Shown: piece after piece, positions 7,924-15,463 of the stretch | Position numbering within the stretch: position 1 is the first letter of the stretch | How the letters are laid out: each line of letters starts with the position of its first letter | Made by a program: the position numbers and the translations under genes | Assembly: GCA_023435825.1 (NCBI GenBank) | Contig: JAEZMB010000297.1 | Span: 1-26,115 of the forward strand | Reading direction: 5' to 3' | Source of the DNA: Pseudomonadota bacterium | GTDB taxonomy: Bacteria > Desulfobacterota > Desulfovibrionia > Desulfovibrionales > Desulfovibrionaceae | Length of the DNA: 26,115 bases | The notes under the pieces: generated by a model | Seen by the model: the letters and a program-made list of their open reading frames with translations, nothing else | Databases searched by the model: none | Told to the model about the DNA's origin: nothing

Positions 7924-7930
7924 CCGGCAA
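7902..7930 (-). promoter_or_regulatory. Candidate fic promoter
   Basis: On the minus strand TTGCCG (7930-7925) is followed after 17 nt by CATATT (7907-7902). Transcription would begin about 5-8 nt before the ATG at 7890, giving a leaderless or near-leaderless mRNA. This fits the missing ribosome-binding site. Confidence 0.45.
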
Positions 7931-7950
7931 GGGGGACGAATACTCAGGCC

Positions 7951-8799
7951 TCAGGCCGGCTTTTGCGTCAGCAGCACCACGGAATTGTAGCGCAGAAAGC
8001 CGCCCTTTTCGCCGGCTTTCCAGGCCGCTTCGTAGAGGGCGTGGAGGTCGCCGTCGATGATGCCCGGCATCTCGGAAGGCTTGTAGAAGGCCACATGGCT
8101 GGCCACGATGGTGGGCTGGCCGCGCTCGGTCAGCAGGCTCGCCAGGTCGTCGCCGAAATCCGTCACCACAAGCGACCCTCCCTGGCGCACCGGATCGCCG
8201 TGGTGCACCGGCGGCAGCACATCCACCCGGCCCGACGCGCCGTAACGCACCCGCGTGGTGGTGGGATGGCCTTCGTGCAGGGGCACGGTGAAGACATGGC
8301 GGCCGCCCGGGGCCAGCACCCGCCAGACCTCGGCGAAAGCCCGCCAGGGATCGGCCACGTGTTCGAACACATCCTGGGTAACGACCAGATCGAAGGAGGC
8401 GTCGGGAAAGCTCAGGCGCTCCAGATCCTCGCAGCGAAGCCCCGACTGGGCGCAGGACCCAGGCTGGGCCAGCTCGGGCACGTATTCCGAGCAGAGGTAG
8501 CCCGGCAGGCAGCGCAGCCGTTCATGGAGCGGCCCGGCCGCCTGGGCCTCGAACACCCGCCAGCCCATCATGGCCGGCAGGGCCTCGGGCAGCCGCCGGG
8601 CCGGCTCGCCGGCGGCCAACTGGGCCACCACCCGGGCCAGATCGCGGGTGCGCCGGCTGGCCCGGCAGGACGAGCAGCGCGTCTCGCGCAGGCTGAAACC
8701 GGGCTTGATCGGCGAAAAAATGGCCTTCTGGCCGCAGACCGAGCACAACCCGTCGGTCTCGAAGACGTTCCATTCCCGACATTTCGCTTCCGCGTCCAT
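7951..8799 (-). CDS. Class I SAM-dependent methyltransferase with N-terminal zinc ribbon
   Basis: A 282-residue protein. An N-terminal four-cysteine ribbon is formed by C19-VC-C22 and C42-SS-C45 (GLCSVCGQ, TRCSSCRAS), likely holding zinc. The methyltransferase domain follows, clearest in its second half: LSFPDASFDLVVTQDVFEHVADPWRAFAEVWRVLAPGGRHVFTVPL, the Methyltransf_11-type motifs IV-VI. The glycine-rich motif I (normally ExGxGxG) is weak here; the nearest match is VFEAQAAGP. The substrate is unknown; similar zinc-ribbon methyltransferases often lie in polysaccharide regions (family knowledge), but no such genes adjoin it. The ATG at 8799 has GGGAGG just upstream. It points toward fic with a 60-nt gap and could be co-transcribed with it. 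Confidence 0.8.
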   Translation of the reverse strand: MDAEAKCREWNVFETDGLCSVCGQKAIFSPIKPGFSLRETRCSSCRASRRTRDLARVVAQLAAGEPARRLPEALPAMMGWRVFEAQAAGPLHERLRCLPGYLCSEYVPELAQPGSCAQSGLRCEDLERLSFPDASFDLVVTQDVFEHVADPWRAFAEVWRVLAPGGRHVFTVPLHEGHPTTTRVRYGASGRVDVLPPVHHGDPVRQGGSLVVTDFGDDLASLLTERGQPTIVASHVAFYKPSEMPGIIDGDLHALYEAAWKAGEKGGFLRYNSVVLLTQKPA

Positions 8800-8947
8800 G
8801 GCTGGCCTCCCTGGCTTGTCCCGCTCCGCGCGGCCGACGCCGCGCCCCTATCGCCGCCAACGCTCCGCGAGCGTCGCACCTCCGAAAACGCCTCTGGCTT
8901 TTCGGGAACAGCATACTAAAACCATTCGTTTTTCTGAACAAATACTC
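8800..8947. other. Intergenic spacer with two inverted repeats
   Basis: This 148-nt stretch has two small hairpins: ACGCTC/GAGCGT (8860-8865, 8869-8874) and CCGAAAA/TTTTCGG (8882-8888, 8899-8905). Toward 8947 it becomes AT-rich. It lies between two minus-strand genes, so it should hold a terminator for the DUF1254 gene and/or the methyltransferase promoter. Neither hairpin has a clean T-tract. Confidence 0.35.
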
Positions 8948-10435
8948 TCATATTTGCGCAGGGGCGCGACACTCGCGCCGTTCGACATCGCCCGGCTTCC
9001 AACTGCCGTCCAGGGCCGGAGCCGTGGGGCCGTAGAGCCGCAAGACCACGAAAAAGCCCTGGCCGGGCACGGTGGCGAGCCAGTTGCCGGCCTGGTCCGG
9101 CCGGGCGGTCGGGCCGAGAAAGAGTTCCGTGGCCCCGTCGTCACGTTGGACCGGCTTGTCCCGGGACCCCAGCGAGGGGAACGGCTGGCCGTTGTCCAGG
9201 CCCGAACCGCTGGCCGTCTCGTAGAGGGTCACGGACCAGAAATTGGCCGCCGGCACTGGGGCCGGCAGGACCAGCCGGTAGCTGGCCTCGCCGGCAAGGG
9301 CCTCGCCCTGGCTGTCGGCAAAGGCCACCAGATAGCGCGCCCCCCGGCCCGGGGTCTTGGACACCATGCCGGGGCTGACCGAGTAATAATTGGTGAAATA
9401 CCAGAGGCGCAGATCGAGGTCGAGGTAGGCTCCGGCCGGATCGCCCTCGGCCGTGGGGACCAGCCCGGACAGATCAGGCTGGCCCGGCGAAGCGCCGTCG
9501 CCCATGGGATTGAGCCAGCGCCGGTCCGGGTAGACCTGCAGGCTCCGTCCGCCCACGGTCTCCTCGAAGCCGACGGCCCGGCTCATGGCATAGGCGGTCC
9601 GGGCGGCCGCATCAAGGATGCGCCGGGTCCGGGCGTCAGGGTCGAAGGGCCGGCCTCGAACAAGGCCGATGGCGGCCAGAAGCCCCAGCCACTCATGGTC
9701 GGCCAGCCCCGGAACCTCACTGTCGAGGAGTTCTTTGAGCGCCCCAAACACGCCGCCGTCGCGCAGGGGCAGCATGTCCACGGCCAGGCCCGAGGCGTCC
9801 GGGAAACGCATGGGCCGGGCCGGACCGACCAGCGGTTCGATCCGGGCCTGCTCCAGCAGGGCCGCGGCCGGGGCGAGATTGGCCGGATCTTCATAAAAGG
9901 CCCGCAGAAAAATAAAGACCGTGTTGGTGGCCGGCCGGCACACGAAGCAGTCCCCCGGAACCGGGCCGGCATGGCCCGGCGGCAGGAGCAGGAATCGGCC
10001 GCCCCGGCCGGCGTCGGGGCCGGCCAGCCCCACGTCGCCGGCGAAGGCCCCGCCATCCATGGGAATGGGACGCTGCCAGACGTCGAGCAGGATGCCCTGC
10101 ATCCGGGGCGGGGCCGTGAGCACAAGCGGTCCGTCCCGGCCGAGGTCCACGTAGCCCATGGCGTAGAGCACGTCGGAGTTGGGGGTGGTGATGCGCGTCT
10201 TGGCGTCGATGCGCCGCTTCCACACGGGCAGGACGTCGTAGCCCTGGCCGAAAGTCCGTTCCGAGCCGGTCTTCATGCCCAGGGTGTTCACCAGGGGCAT
10301 GGCCCAGAGATAGGCCTGGACGGCCCGTTGGAACAGCAGTTCCTCAAGGAGCGTGCGCGGGGCCTCGTCGTTTGGCCGGCCTTCAATCGCGGCCGGGGCG
10401 GCGCAGGACGAAGCCCTTTTACCGGATCGTTCCAT
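8948..10435 (-). CDS. DUF1254/DUF1214 domain protein
   Basis: A 495-residue protein of the two-domain DUF1254 plus DUF1214 family. The N-terminal half has AVQAYLWAMPLVNTLGMK and ITTPNSDVLYAMGYVDLGRDGPLVLTAPP, typical of DUF1254. The C-terminal half has RYLVAFADSQGEALAGEASYRLVLPAPVPAANFWSVTLYE and the ending VPGQGFFVVLRLYGP, typical of DUF1214. Biochemical function is not established for this family as far as I know. Most relatives are exported, but here MERSGKRASSCAAPAAIEG is not a convincing signal peptide. The ATG at 10435 has GGAGGA about 9 nt upstream; the much longer open frame upstream overlaps proB and is rejected. It follows proB on the same strand at about 98 nt, with a GC hairpin between. 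Confidence 0.85.
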   Translation of the reverse strand: MERSGKRASSCAAPAAIEGRPNDEAPRTLLEELLFQRAVQAYLWAMPLVNTLGMKTGSERTFGQGYDVLPVWKRRIDAKTRITTPNSDVLYAMGYVDLGRDGPLVLTAPPRMQGILLDVWQRPIPMDGGAFAGDVGLAGPDAGRGGRFLLLPPGHAGPVPGDCFVCRPATNTVFIFLRAFYEDPANLAPAAALLEQARIEPLVGPARPMRFPDASGLAVDMLPLRDGGVFGALKELLDSEVPGLADHEWLGLLAAIGLVRGRPFDPDARTRRILDAAARTAYAMSRAVGFEETVGGRSLQVYPDRRWLNPMGDGASPGQPDLSGLVPTAEGDPAGAYLDLDLRLWYFTNYYSVSPGMVSKTPGRGARYLVAFADSQGEALAGEASYRLVLPAPVPAANFWSVTLYETASGSGLDNGQPFPSLGSRDKPVQRDDGATELFLGPTARPDQAGNWLATVPGQGFFVVLRLYGPTAPALDGSWKPGDVERRECRAPAQI

Positions 10436-10513
10436 GGACCGTCCCTCCTCCCTTGCGCCGCGCCGGGCGGCCCGGCGCGCCAAAACGACGAAGCCGCGCC
10501 GGCTGGCGGTTGT

Positions 10514-10532
10514 CCGGGGGAGCGGCCCCCGG
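10514..10532 (-). terminator. GC-rich hairpin directly after proB, possible weak terminator
   Basis: CCGGGGG (10514-10520), loop AGCGG, CCCCCGG (10526-10532) begins one base past the proB stop. A second GC palindrome lies at 10460-10478. Neither has a T-tract, so pausing or mRNA end protection is as likely as termination. Confidence 0.35.
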
Positions 10533-10533
10533 G

Positions 10534-11685
10534 TCAGATGGCCGGGTCGAGGAGCAGGTTGTCGCGGTGCACGGCTTCCTCGTAGGCGGCTTCGCCGAGC
10601 ACCTGGGCGATGCGCGTGCTTTTGAGGCCCATGATCTTGCGCAGGTCGCCGGAGGCGTAGTTGCACAGCCCCAGGGCCACGACCTCGCCGGACACCGACG
10701 CCACCCGCACCATGGAGCCGACCGGGAACTCCCCGGCCACATCCACGATGCCGGCCGGCAGCAGGCTTTTGCCCATGTCCCGAAGCGCTCGCACCGCGCC
10801 GTCGTCCACGGTCAGCGTGCCTTGAGGCTCATGGTGGTAGGCCAGCCAGAACTTGCGCCGGGTGATGGGCTTGCAGCCGGAGAGAATAAACGTGCCCACG
10901 CCCTCGTCGCCAAAGGCCTGGGTCAGCGCCCCGTCCTCGCGGCCGGCCAGGATCAGCGTCGGCACGCCGAGCTGGGCCACGCGCCGGGCCGAGAGCAGCT
11001 TGGAATACATGCCGCCGGTGCCCAGCGTCGTCTTGGCCCCGCACATGGCGTCGAGGTCGAGATCGGCGATGTTGTCGATGCATTCCATGGGCTTGGCCCC
11101 CGGATTTTCGTCCGGGTTCTCGGCGAACACGCCCCGGGCCGAGGTCAGGTTGACGAAGAGGTCAGCCCCGACTGTGCCCACGAGCAGGCCGGCCAGGCAA
11201 TCGTTGTCGCCGTAGACCAGTTCAGAGATGGCCACGGAGTCGTTTTCGTTGATGACCGGCACCGCGCCGAGATCGAACAGCGTGGACAGGGTGTTGCGCA
11301 GGTTGAGGTAGCGCTCCCGGTTGTCCAGGTCGTCGCGGGTTAAGAGCACCTGGGCGGCGATGCGGCCGTGGCGGGAAAATTCCTGGTCATAGGCGTGCAT
11401 GATGCGGCTTTGGCCGATGGCCGAGGCGGCCTGCCGGTGGGGCAGAAACGACGGATCGTAGCGCCCGGCCAGCACGGCCCGGCCGGCGGCCACCGCGCCG
11501 CTGGAGACCAGCAGCACCTCGCGGCCCGAGGCCACCAGTTCGGCGATCTGGCGGGCCAACGAGGCAATGACCAGGGATTCCACGCCATCCGGGCCGGCCA
11601 GGACGGCGCTGCCGACCTTGATGACCACCCGACGGGCCTGGGACATGACTTGCCGGCGCTTCTCGCGCCAGTCGCACTGGGCCAT
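10534..11685 (-). CDS. proB: Glutamate 5-kinase ProB (kinase plus PUA domain)
   Basis: Phosphorylates L-glutamate to glutamate 5-phosphate, the first and feedback-controlled step of proline synthesis, in the cytosol. At 383 residues it has the full bacterial length. The amino-acid kinase fold opens with RVVIKVGSAVLAG and LLVSSGAVAAGRAVL, and VINENDSVA and DNDCLAGLLVGTVGADLFVNLTSARGVF are characteristic ProB substrate-site segments. TTLGTGGMYSKLLSARRV is the late kinase motif. About 285-365 is the PUA domain (PVGSMVRVASVSGEVVALGLCNYAS). The ATG at 11685 follows AAGGAGGG at short spacing; MSQARR at 11646 is a possible alternative. proA is not in the window. A small ORF lies about 80 nt upstream on the same strand. 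Confidence 0.96.
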   Translation of the reverse strand: MAQCDWREKRRQVMSQARRVVIKVGSAVLAGPDGVESLVIASLARQIAELVASGREVLLVSSGAVAAGRAVLAGRYDPSFLPHRQAASAIGQSRIMHAYDQEFSRHGRIAAQVLLTRDDLDNRERYLNLRNTLSTLFDLGAVPVINENDSVAISELVYGDNDCLAGLLVGTVGADLFVNLTSARGVFAENPDENPGAKPMECIDNIADLDLDAMCGAKTTLGTGGMYSKLLSARRVAQLGVPTLILAGREDGALTQAFGDEGVGTFILSGCKPITRRKFWLAYHHEPQGTLTVDDGAVRALRDMGKSLLPAGIVDVAGEFPVGSMVRVASVSGEVVALGLCNYASGDLRKIMGLKSTRIAQVLGEAAYEEAVHRDNLLLDPAI

Positions 11686-11765
11686 GGGCCCTCCTTCTCG
11701 CTTGGCTGGCGGGGCTGCCCGCCGGGGAATGGCGACAGGGCGCGTCGCCTTGCTGGTTACGACTT

Positions 11766-11990
11766 TTAGGCCTTTTCATCGGCAATGACGCCGCGGGCCA
11801 GCTCGACCTGGGCATCCACCCGCGCCCGGGCCGCGCCCTCGGGGCCGCTGGCCGGCCCGTGGCGGGCGGCAAAAGCGGCGTCGGCCGCGCCGGCGTCGGC
11901 GGCGGTCTCCTTGATCACCCGGTCAAGCCAGGGCTTGTACTCGGGGATCACGGGCAAAAGGGGCGGCAACGGCTTGGGCGTGTCGGCCAT
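11766..11990 (-). CDS. Small hypothetical protein upstream of proB
   Basis: I recognise no family. The 74-residue product begins MADTPKPLPPLLPVIPEYKPWLDRVIKETAADAG, a proline-rich start followed by a helical, Ala- and Glu-rich remainder with no cysteines, membrane segment or signal peptide. The ATG at 11990 has AGGGAG upstream; the longer frame to 12074 has no supporting ribosome site. The gene is on the proB strand about 80 nt upstream, so it could head the proB transcript. It is small and low in complexity, so its reality is less sure than its neighbours. Confidence 0.6.
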   Translation of the reverse strand: MADTPKPLPPLLPVIPEYKPWLDRVIKETAADAGAADAAFAARHGPASGPEGAARARVDAQVELARGVIADEKA

Positions 11991-12117
11991 GGGGGCGGCT
12001 CCCTGCCTTGAGGCGTTGCCTCTTCTTACAACCTCGCCCGCCCCCCGGCAAGGCGGGGCCGGGCCGCTTTTCAAACCGGGCCGGCACTGCTAGAGCTTGG
12101 GGCCGGGAGGATTTGTC

Positions 12118-12849
12118 GTGCGCATACGGATGTTGGAGCTTTTGACCGGCGCGGCCGAGGCTTCGGGCCTGGCCGTGGTCATCGACGTGTTTCGGGCCTG
12201 CACCGTGGCCTGCCACGCCCTGGGCGGCGGCGCGGCCCGCATCTTGCCGGTGGACAGCATCGAGGAAGCCCTGGCGCTGAGGGCCGCCCATCCCGAGGCC
12301 ATCCTGGCCGGGGAACGGCAATGCCTCAAGCCCGCCGGATTTGACTGCGGCAACTCGCCCAGCGAACTGGCCACCTTCGACTTGGCCGGGCGCACGGTCA
12401 TCCACGCCACCAGCGCCGGCACGCGGGGCATCGTCGCGGCCATGGGCAGCGCCGATCGGGTCATCACCTGCTCCTTCGCCAACATGGGCGCCACGGCCCG
12501 GGCCATCGCGGCGGCCGACCCCGAGGTCGTCTCCATCGTGGCCATGGGCAAGGCCGGACTGGCCCCGGCCCCGGAAGACAAGCTGTGCGGCATGTACTTG
12601 GCCAACCTGCTCCAGGACGTGCCCAACGCCTTCGCCGCCATCCCCAAATTTTTGCGCGGCACGGCCAGCGCCGAAATCTTTTTTGGCGACACGGCCATCG
12701 TGCCCGAAGCCGACTTCGACCTGTGCCTGACCCTTGACGCCTTCGACTTTTTCATCGAAGCCGTGCGCGACGAAAACGGCCGGCTGGCCCTCATCCGCCG
12801 CGACGCGCCGCCCGTCCCGGACCAGCCCGGCATGCCGGCCCAGGCCTAG
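12118..12849 (+). CDS. ComB-like 2-phosphosulfolactate phosphatase family protein
   Basis: The family type enzyme removes phosphate from 2-phospho-3-sulfolactate in coenzyme M synthesis, using Mg2+. The 243-residue product shows family signatures: VVIDVFRACTVACHAL near the N-terminus, AGERQCLKPAGFDCGNSPSEL, and ATSAGTRGIVAAMG. The length is normal. GTG at 12118 is chosen because GGGAGG (12105-12110) lies 7 nt upstream; an in-frame TTG at 12097 would sit before the ribosome site. ComB homologues occur in many bacteria that do not make coenzyme M, and no comA or comC lies nearby, so the true substrate is open. It stands alone, diverging from the small ORF at 11990. Confidence 0.85.
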   Translation: MRIRMLELLTGAAEASGLAVVIDVFRACTVACHALGGGAARILPVDSIEEALALRAAHPEAILAGERQCLKPAGFDCGNSPSELATFDLAGRTVIHATSAGTRGIVAAMGSADRVITCSFANMGATARAIAAADPEVVSIVAMGKAGLAPAPEDKLCGMYLANLLQDVPNAFAAIPKFLRGTASAEIFFGDTAIVPEADFDLCLTLDAFDFFIEAVRDENGRLALIRRDAPPVPDQPGMPAQA

Positions 12850-12920
12850 GCCGCGACGGTCGGATAAAGCAGTACGGACGCCGTCACGGAACAGACCGGG
12901 CGCACAGGAGCACACACGGC

Positions 12921-13898
12921 ATGTTGAGCAAGGCGTCGATGCAGGAAGAGCAGTTTTTCGCTGTCTCGCCCATGATGATCTTCCCCCAGACCCTGGGCCG
13001 GTTTCGGGTCTACATCCGCCAGGCCGGCCGGTTCGTGCTCTACGCCGCCGAAAACGAACAATTCACCCCGCGCCACCGCCAAAAACTCCACGAAGCCGGC
13101 GTGACCGAGGTCTTCATCCGGGGCGAGCAGCGCCCGGATTTCAACCACTACATCGAAAAGCACCTGCCCCAGATCCTCACCGACGAGAAAATCCCCGTGC
13201 CCGAGCGGGCCAAGGTGCTCTACGGCACGGCCGAATCCGTGGTGCGCGACGTGTTCGAAACCCGTCTGCCCAAGGGGCTGGGCAAGCGCGAATACTCACG
13301 GGTCGTCAGCCTGGTGGAACGCGCCCTGGAATTTCTGGCCTCCAACGAATCCCTGCGGGCCATCGCCGCCCTGACCTCCCACGACTACTCGGTGCACACC
13401 CACAACGTGCAGGTCTTTGTCTACACCGCCGCCATCCTGCAAACTATGAAGGTCGACGAATACACCATGGTCCAGGCCGGCATCGGCGCGCTGCTCCACG
13501 ACATCGGCAAGACCCGGGTGCCCAACGAAATCCTGTCCAAACCCGGTCCCCTGACCCCGGACGAACGGCTGGTCATCAACACCCACCCGGTCAAGGGCGT
13601 GGCCCTGTGCCAGGACGCCGGGCTGACCCCCACGGCCATGCAGGGCATCCTGCTGCACCACGAGCGGGTGGACGGCTCGGGCTACCCCGGCGGCCTCACC
13701 GACACGCTTATCCCCGACCACGTCAAGGTGCTGAGCGTGGCCGACGTCTACGACGCGCTCACCAGCAAACGCCCCTACGCCGAGGCCATGCCCCCCTTCC
13801 AGGCGCTGCGCCTCATGCGCGAGGAAATGGCCAACCACTTCGACATGGACGCCTTCAAGCGGCTGGTGCTCATTTTAAGCGACGCCAAGATGGTGTAG
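12921..13898 (+). CDS. HD-GYP domain protein, probable c-di-GMP phosphodiesterase
   Basis: Predicted to hydrolyse cyclic di-GMP and so affect motility or biofilm. A 325-residue cytosolic protein. Residues 1-130 form an N-terminal domain I do not recognise (MIFPQTLGRFRVYIRQAGRFVLYAAENEQF). The HD-GYP domain follows with H159, H193-D194 (HDIGK), HHE at 246-248 and DGSGYP at 251-256, so the metal-binding set and GYP motif are complete and activity is likely. The ATG at 12921 has AGGAG about 10 nt upstream. It starts 71 nt after the ComB-like gene on the same strand and may share its transcript. No receiver or transmembrane segment is present, so the input signal is unknown. Confidence 0.93.
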   Translation: MLSKASMQEEQFFAVSPMMIFPQTLGRFRVYIRQAGRFVLYAAENEQFTPRHRQKLHEAGVTEVFIRGEQRPDFNHYIEKHLPQILTDEKIPVPERAKVLYGTAESVVRDVFETRLPKGLGKREYSRVVSLVERALEFLASNESLRAIAALTSHDYSVHTHNVQVFVYTAAILQTMKVDEYTMVQAGIGALLHDIGKTRVPNEILSKPGPLTPDERLVINTHPVKGVALCQDAGLTPTAMQGILLHHERVDGSGYPGGLTDTLIPDHVKVLSVADVYDALTSKRPYAEAMPPFQALRLMREEMANHFDMDAFKRLVLILSDAKMV

Positions 13899-13929
13899 TG
13901 CCGCTTTGCATTGCTCAAGCCAAAGCGCA

Positions 13930-13957
13930 TTGCAGGCAGCATATTGCTTTTTATATC
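13930..13957 (+). promoter_or_regulatory. Candidate promoter for the small zinc-ribbon gene
   Basis: TTGCAG (13930-13935), a 16-nt spacer, then TATATC (13952-13957), in a markedly AT-rich stretch compared with its surroundings. A 28-bp palindrome begins 2 nt after the -10 box. Confidence 0.45.
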
Positions 13958-13958
13958 C

Positions 13959-13986
13959 ATAAAACATAACTGTCGTTACGTTTTAT
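13959..13986. promoter_or_regulatory. 28-bp palindrome, likely operator of the zinc-ribbon gene
   Basis: Arms ATAAAACATAAC (13959-13970) and GTTACGTTTTAT (13975-13986) are inverted with one mismatch around a 4-nt centre, TGTC. It lies just downstream of a -10 box and 20 nt before the start codon, covering the expected transcription start. It has no T-tract and is AT-rich, which favours a DNA-binding site over a terminator. Confidence 0.55.
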
Positions 13987-14006
13987 AAGAGGCACAAGGA
14001 GACGGC

Positions 14007-14222
14007 ATGGCCTTTTTCTCGCGCATCAAATTCGAGGCCGCCCCGGTCAAGGGCGTTTCCTGCCCGGACTGCGGCGGCGTCCTGGTTTTCGAACGCTCCT
14101 GCCTGGCCATCATGCTGGCCTGCCGGGGCTGCGGCAAACGCCACGATCCGGCCCGCTTCGCCGCCCAGCTCGGCGACGACATGGACGAAGTGTACGCCAA
14201 TGTGCCGATGGATCGGATGTAG
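14007..14222 (+). CDS. Small zinc-ribbon protein
   Basis: A 71-residue cytosolic protein with two CxxC pairs, CPDC (residues 19-22) and CRGC (residues 39-42), spaced as in a four-cysteine zinc ribbon or rubredoxin-like knuckle: VSCPDCGGVLVFERSCLAIMLACRGCGKRHDP. The first pair is followed by GG and the second by GK, typical of zinc-ribbon turns. The rest (AAQLGDDMDEVYANVPMD) is acidic. The ATG follows AAGGAGA. It has its own promoter and a palindrome over the start site, so expression is probably switched by a specific signal. I know no function for it. Relatives in Desulfovibrio seem to be small uncharacterised proteins (weak recollection). Confidence 0.8.
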   Translation: MAFFSRIKFEAAPVKGVSCPDCGGVLVFERSCLAIMLACRGCGKRHDPARFAAQLGDDMDEVYANVPMDRM

Positions 14223-14248
14223 TTTATATGTAAGATGAAGAGTGAAGA

Positions 14249-14301
14249 ATGCCTCCGGCGGCCAAAGGGGCTGAGCCCCTTTGGAAACCCCGTATGGGGT
14301 G
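14249..14301. repeat. Dispersed intergenic element, copy 2 (TGCCTCCGGCGG type)
   Basis: Same header as copy 1, TGCCTCCGGCGGCC (14250-14263), followed by a perfect stem CCAAAGGGGC (14262-14271), loop TGA, GCCCCTTTGG (14275-14284). A second small hairpin ACCCC/GGGGT (about 14287-14300) follows. The stem differs in sequence from copy 1 while pairing is kept, so the structure rather than the stem sequence appears conserved. Confidence 0.7.
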
Positions 14302-14352
14302 AGGGAGGTTGGTGGATTTCAGGCGGGCGGAAGGGCCGGCAAGGAGAACGAT

Positions 14353-14622
14353 ATGGCGGCAGGCGTGTGGGACGGGCTGGACAAGGATCGGGTGGCCAAG
14401 GCCATGGTCACGGCCTTTTTGAGCGACGAATATTTGGAAGCCCTGGCGGCGGTCAACAACGCCGAAACCCTGGCCGATCTGGCCGCGGCGCGGGCGCAGA
14501 TCAAGGACCTCATGGCCCTGTGGCGCGAGGAAGCGCCGGAATACGCCTTCGTCATCGACACGCTGTATATTTTTTCGGAGAAGATCCAGCTGCAGCTGAC
14601 CGGAGAGACGGACTCACAATAA
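14353..14622 (+). CDS. Small hypothetical helical protein
   Basis: I do not recognise a family. The 89-residue product (MAAGVWDGLDKDRVAKAMVTAFLSDEYLEALAAV...) is soluble and largely helical, with charged heptad-like spacing and no cysteines or signal peptide. The ATG at 14353 is preceded by AAGGAGA at 6 nt. An in-frame ATG at 14281 would start inside the repeat element and is rejected. A strong intrinsic terminator begins 18 nt after its stop, so it is the last gene of its transcript and separate from the MgtC-family gene. Confidence 0.75.
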   Translation: MAAGVWDGLDKDRVAKAMVTAFLSDEYLEALAAVNNAETLADLAAARAQIKDLMALWREEAPEYAFVIDTLYIFSEKIQLQLTGETDSQ

Positions 14623-14640
14623 CGGTTCGCGCCCTGCCAG

Positions 14641-14671
14641 GGCCGGCCCATCGGCCATGGGCCGGCCTTTT
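14641..14671 (+). terminator. Rho-independent terminator
   Basis: A perfect 10-bp stem GGCCGGCCCA (14641-14650) / TGGGCCGGCC (14658-14667), 7-nt loop, then TTTT (14668-14671). It ends the transcript of the small helical-protein gene. Confidence 0.75.
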
Positions 14672-14776
14672 CCCGCCGCTTCCCCAGCCGCCCGGCCGGC
14701 AACGCCGTCCCCTGGCTGCCCAGCCAGCCCTTGTCCAGCTCCTTTGGAAGCCTTTCGATCTGAACGGAGACGCGCC

Positions 14777-15463
14777 ATGGACAACTACCTCTACGAATTG
14801 CAGCTCATCGCCCGCCTGCTGCTGGCCCTCGTGTGCGGCGCTCTCCTTGGCTATGAGCGGGAACGCCACGGCCTAAGCGCCGGCCTGCGGACCAACCTGC
14901 TGGTCTGCCTGGGCTCGGCCCTGATGATGATCATCTCCAAGAATTTCTTTTACGCCCAGGGCGACATCGCCATGAACATCAACGTCGGCCTCGATCCGTC
15001 GCGCATCGCCGCCCAGATCGTCACCGGCGTCGGCTTTCTGGGCGCCGGCGTCATCATCAAGGACAAAGGCTCCATCCGGGGCCTGACCACGGCCGCCACC
15101 CTGTGGCTCAACGCCGCCGTGGGCATGGCCGCCGGCCTCGGCATGATCGTCATCCCCGTCGCCTGCACCGTCATCGGCCTTGTCTCCCTGACCATCCTCA
15201 AGACCATCCAGAAAAAGGTCCGGCGCGACATCTACGAGGCCGTCAACATCACCTGCAGCGACTTCGAACACTCCCTCGACCAGCTCACGGATTTTTTCGC
15301 CAGACAGAACTTCACGGTCGAAAAGGTCTCCCTGCACAAGGTCAACAAACAGGAACTGACCTACAAGTTCATCCTCAAGTGCGACCGGACCTGCATCGAC
15401 TACGTCTCCTTCATCAAGGAGCTGACCAAGCTCGACTTCATCCGCAAGGTCAAGGTGGTCTAG
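14777..15463 (+). CDS. MgtC/SapB family inner-membrane protein
   Basis: A 228-residue membrane protein. The N-terminal part (about 1-140) is the MgtC domain with four or five hydrophobic segments and its hallmark sequences LLGYERERHGLSAGLRTNLLVCLGSALMM and QIVTGVGFLGAGVIIKDKGSIRGLTTAATLWLNAAVGMAAGLG. The C-terminal 85 residues are a soluble ACT-like domain (FEHSLDQLTDFFARQNFTVEKVSLHKVNKQELTYKF). MgtC proteins affect Mg2+ homeostasis or membrane energetics through ATP synthase in enterobacteria; the role here is inferred. The ATG at 14777 has GGAG upstream. A longer frame to 14657 would cross the terminator. The last base of its TAG stop is also the first base of the 78-bp inverted-repeat element. 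Confidence 0.92.
   Translation: MDNYLYELQLIARLLLALVCGALLGYERERHGLSAGLRTNLLVCLGSALMMIISKNFFYAQGDIAMNINVGLDPSRIAAQIVTGVGFLGAGVIIKDKGSIRGLTTAATLWLNAAVGMAAGLGMIVIPVACTVIGLVSLTILKTIQKKVRRDIYEAVNITCSDFEHSLDQLTDFFARQNFTVEKVSLHKVNKQELTYKFILKCDRTCIDYVSFIKELTKLDFIRKVKVV

Noticed and set aside
8570..10585. A 671-codon plus-strand frame opposite the DUF1254 gene
   Set aside because: It crosses the methyltransferase start, an intergenic spacer and the DUF1254 gene. It has no recognisable domain, and the minus-strand proteins are clear.
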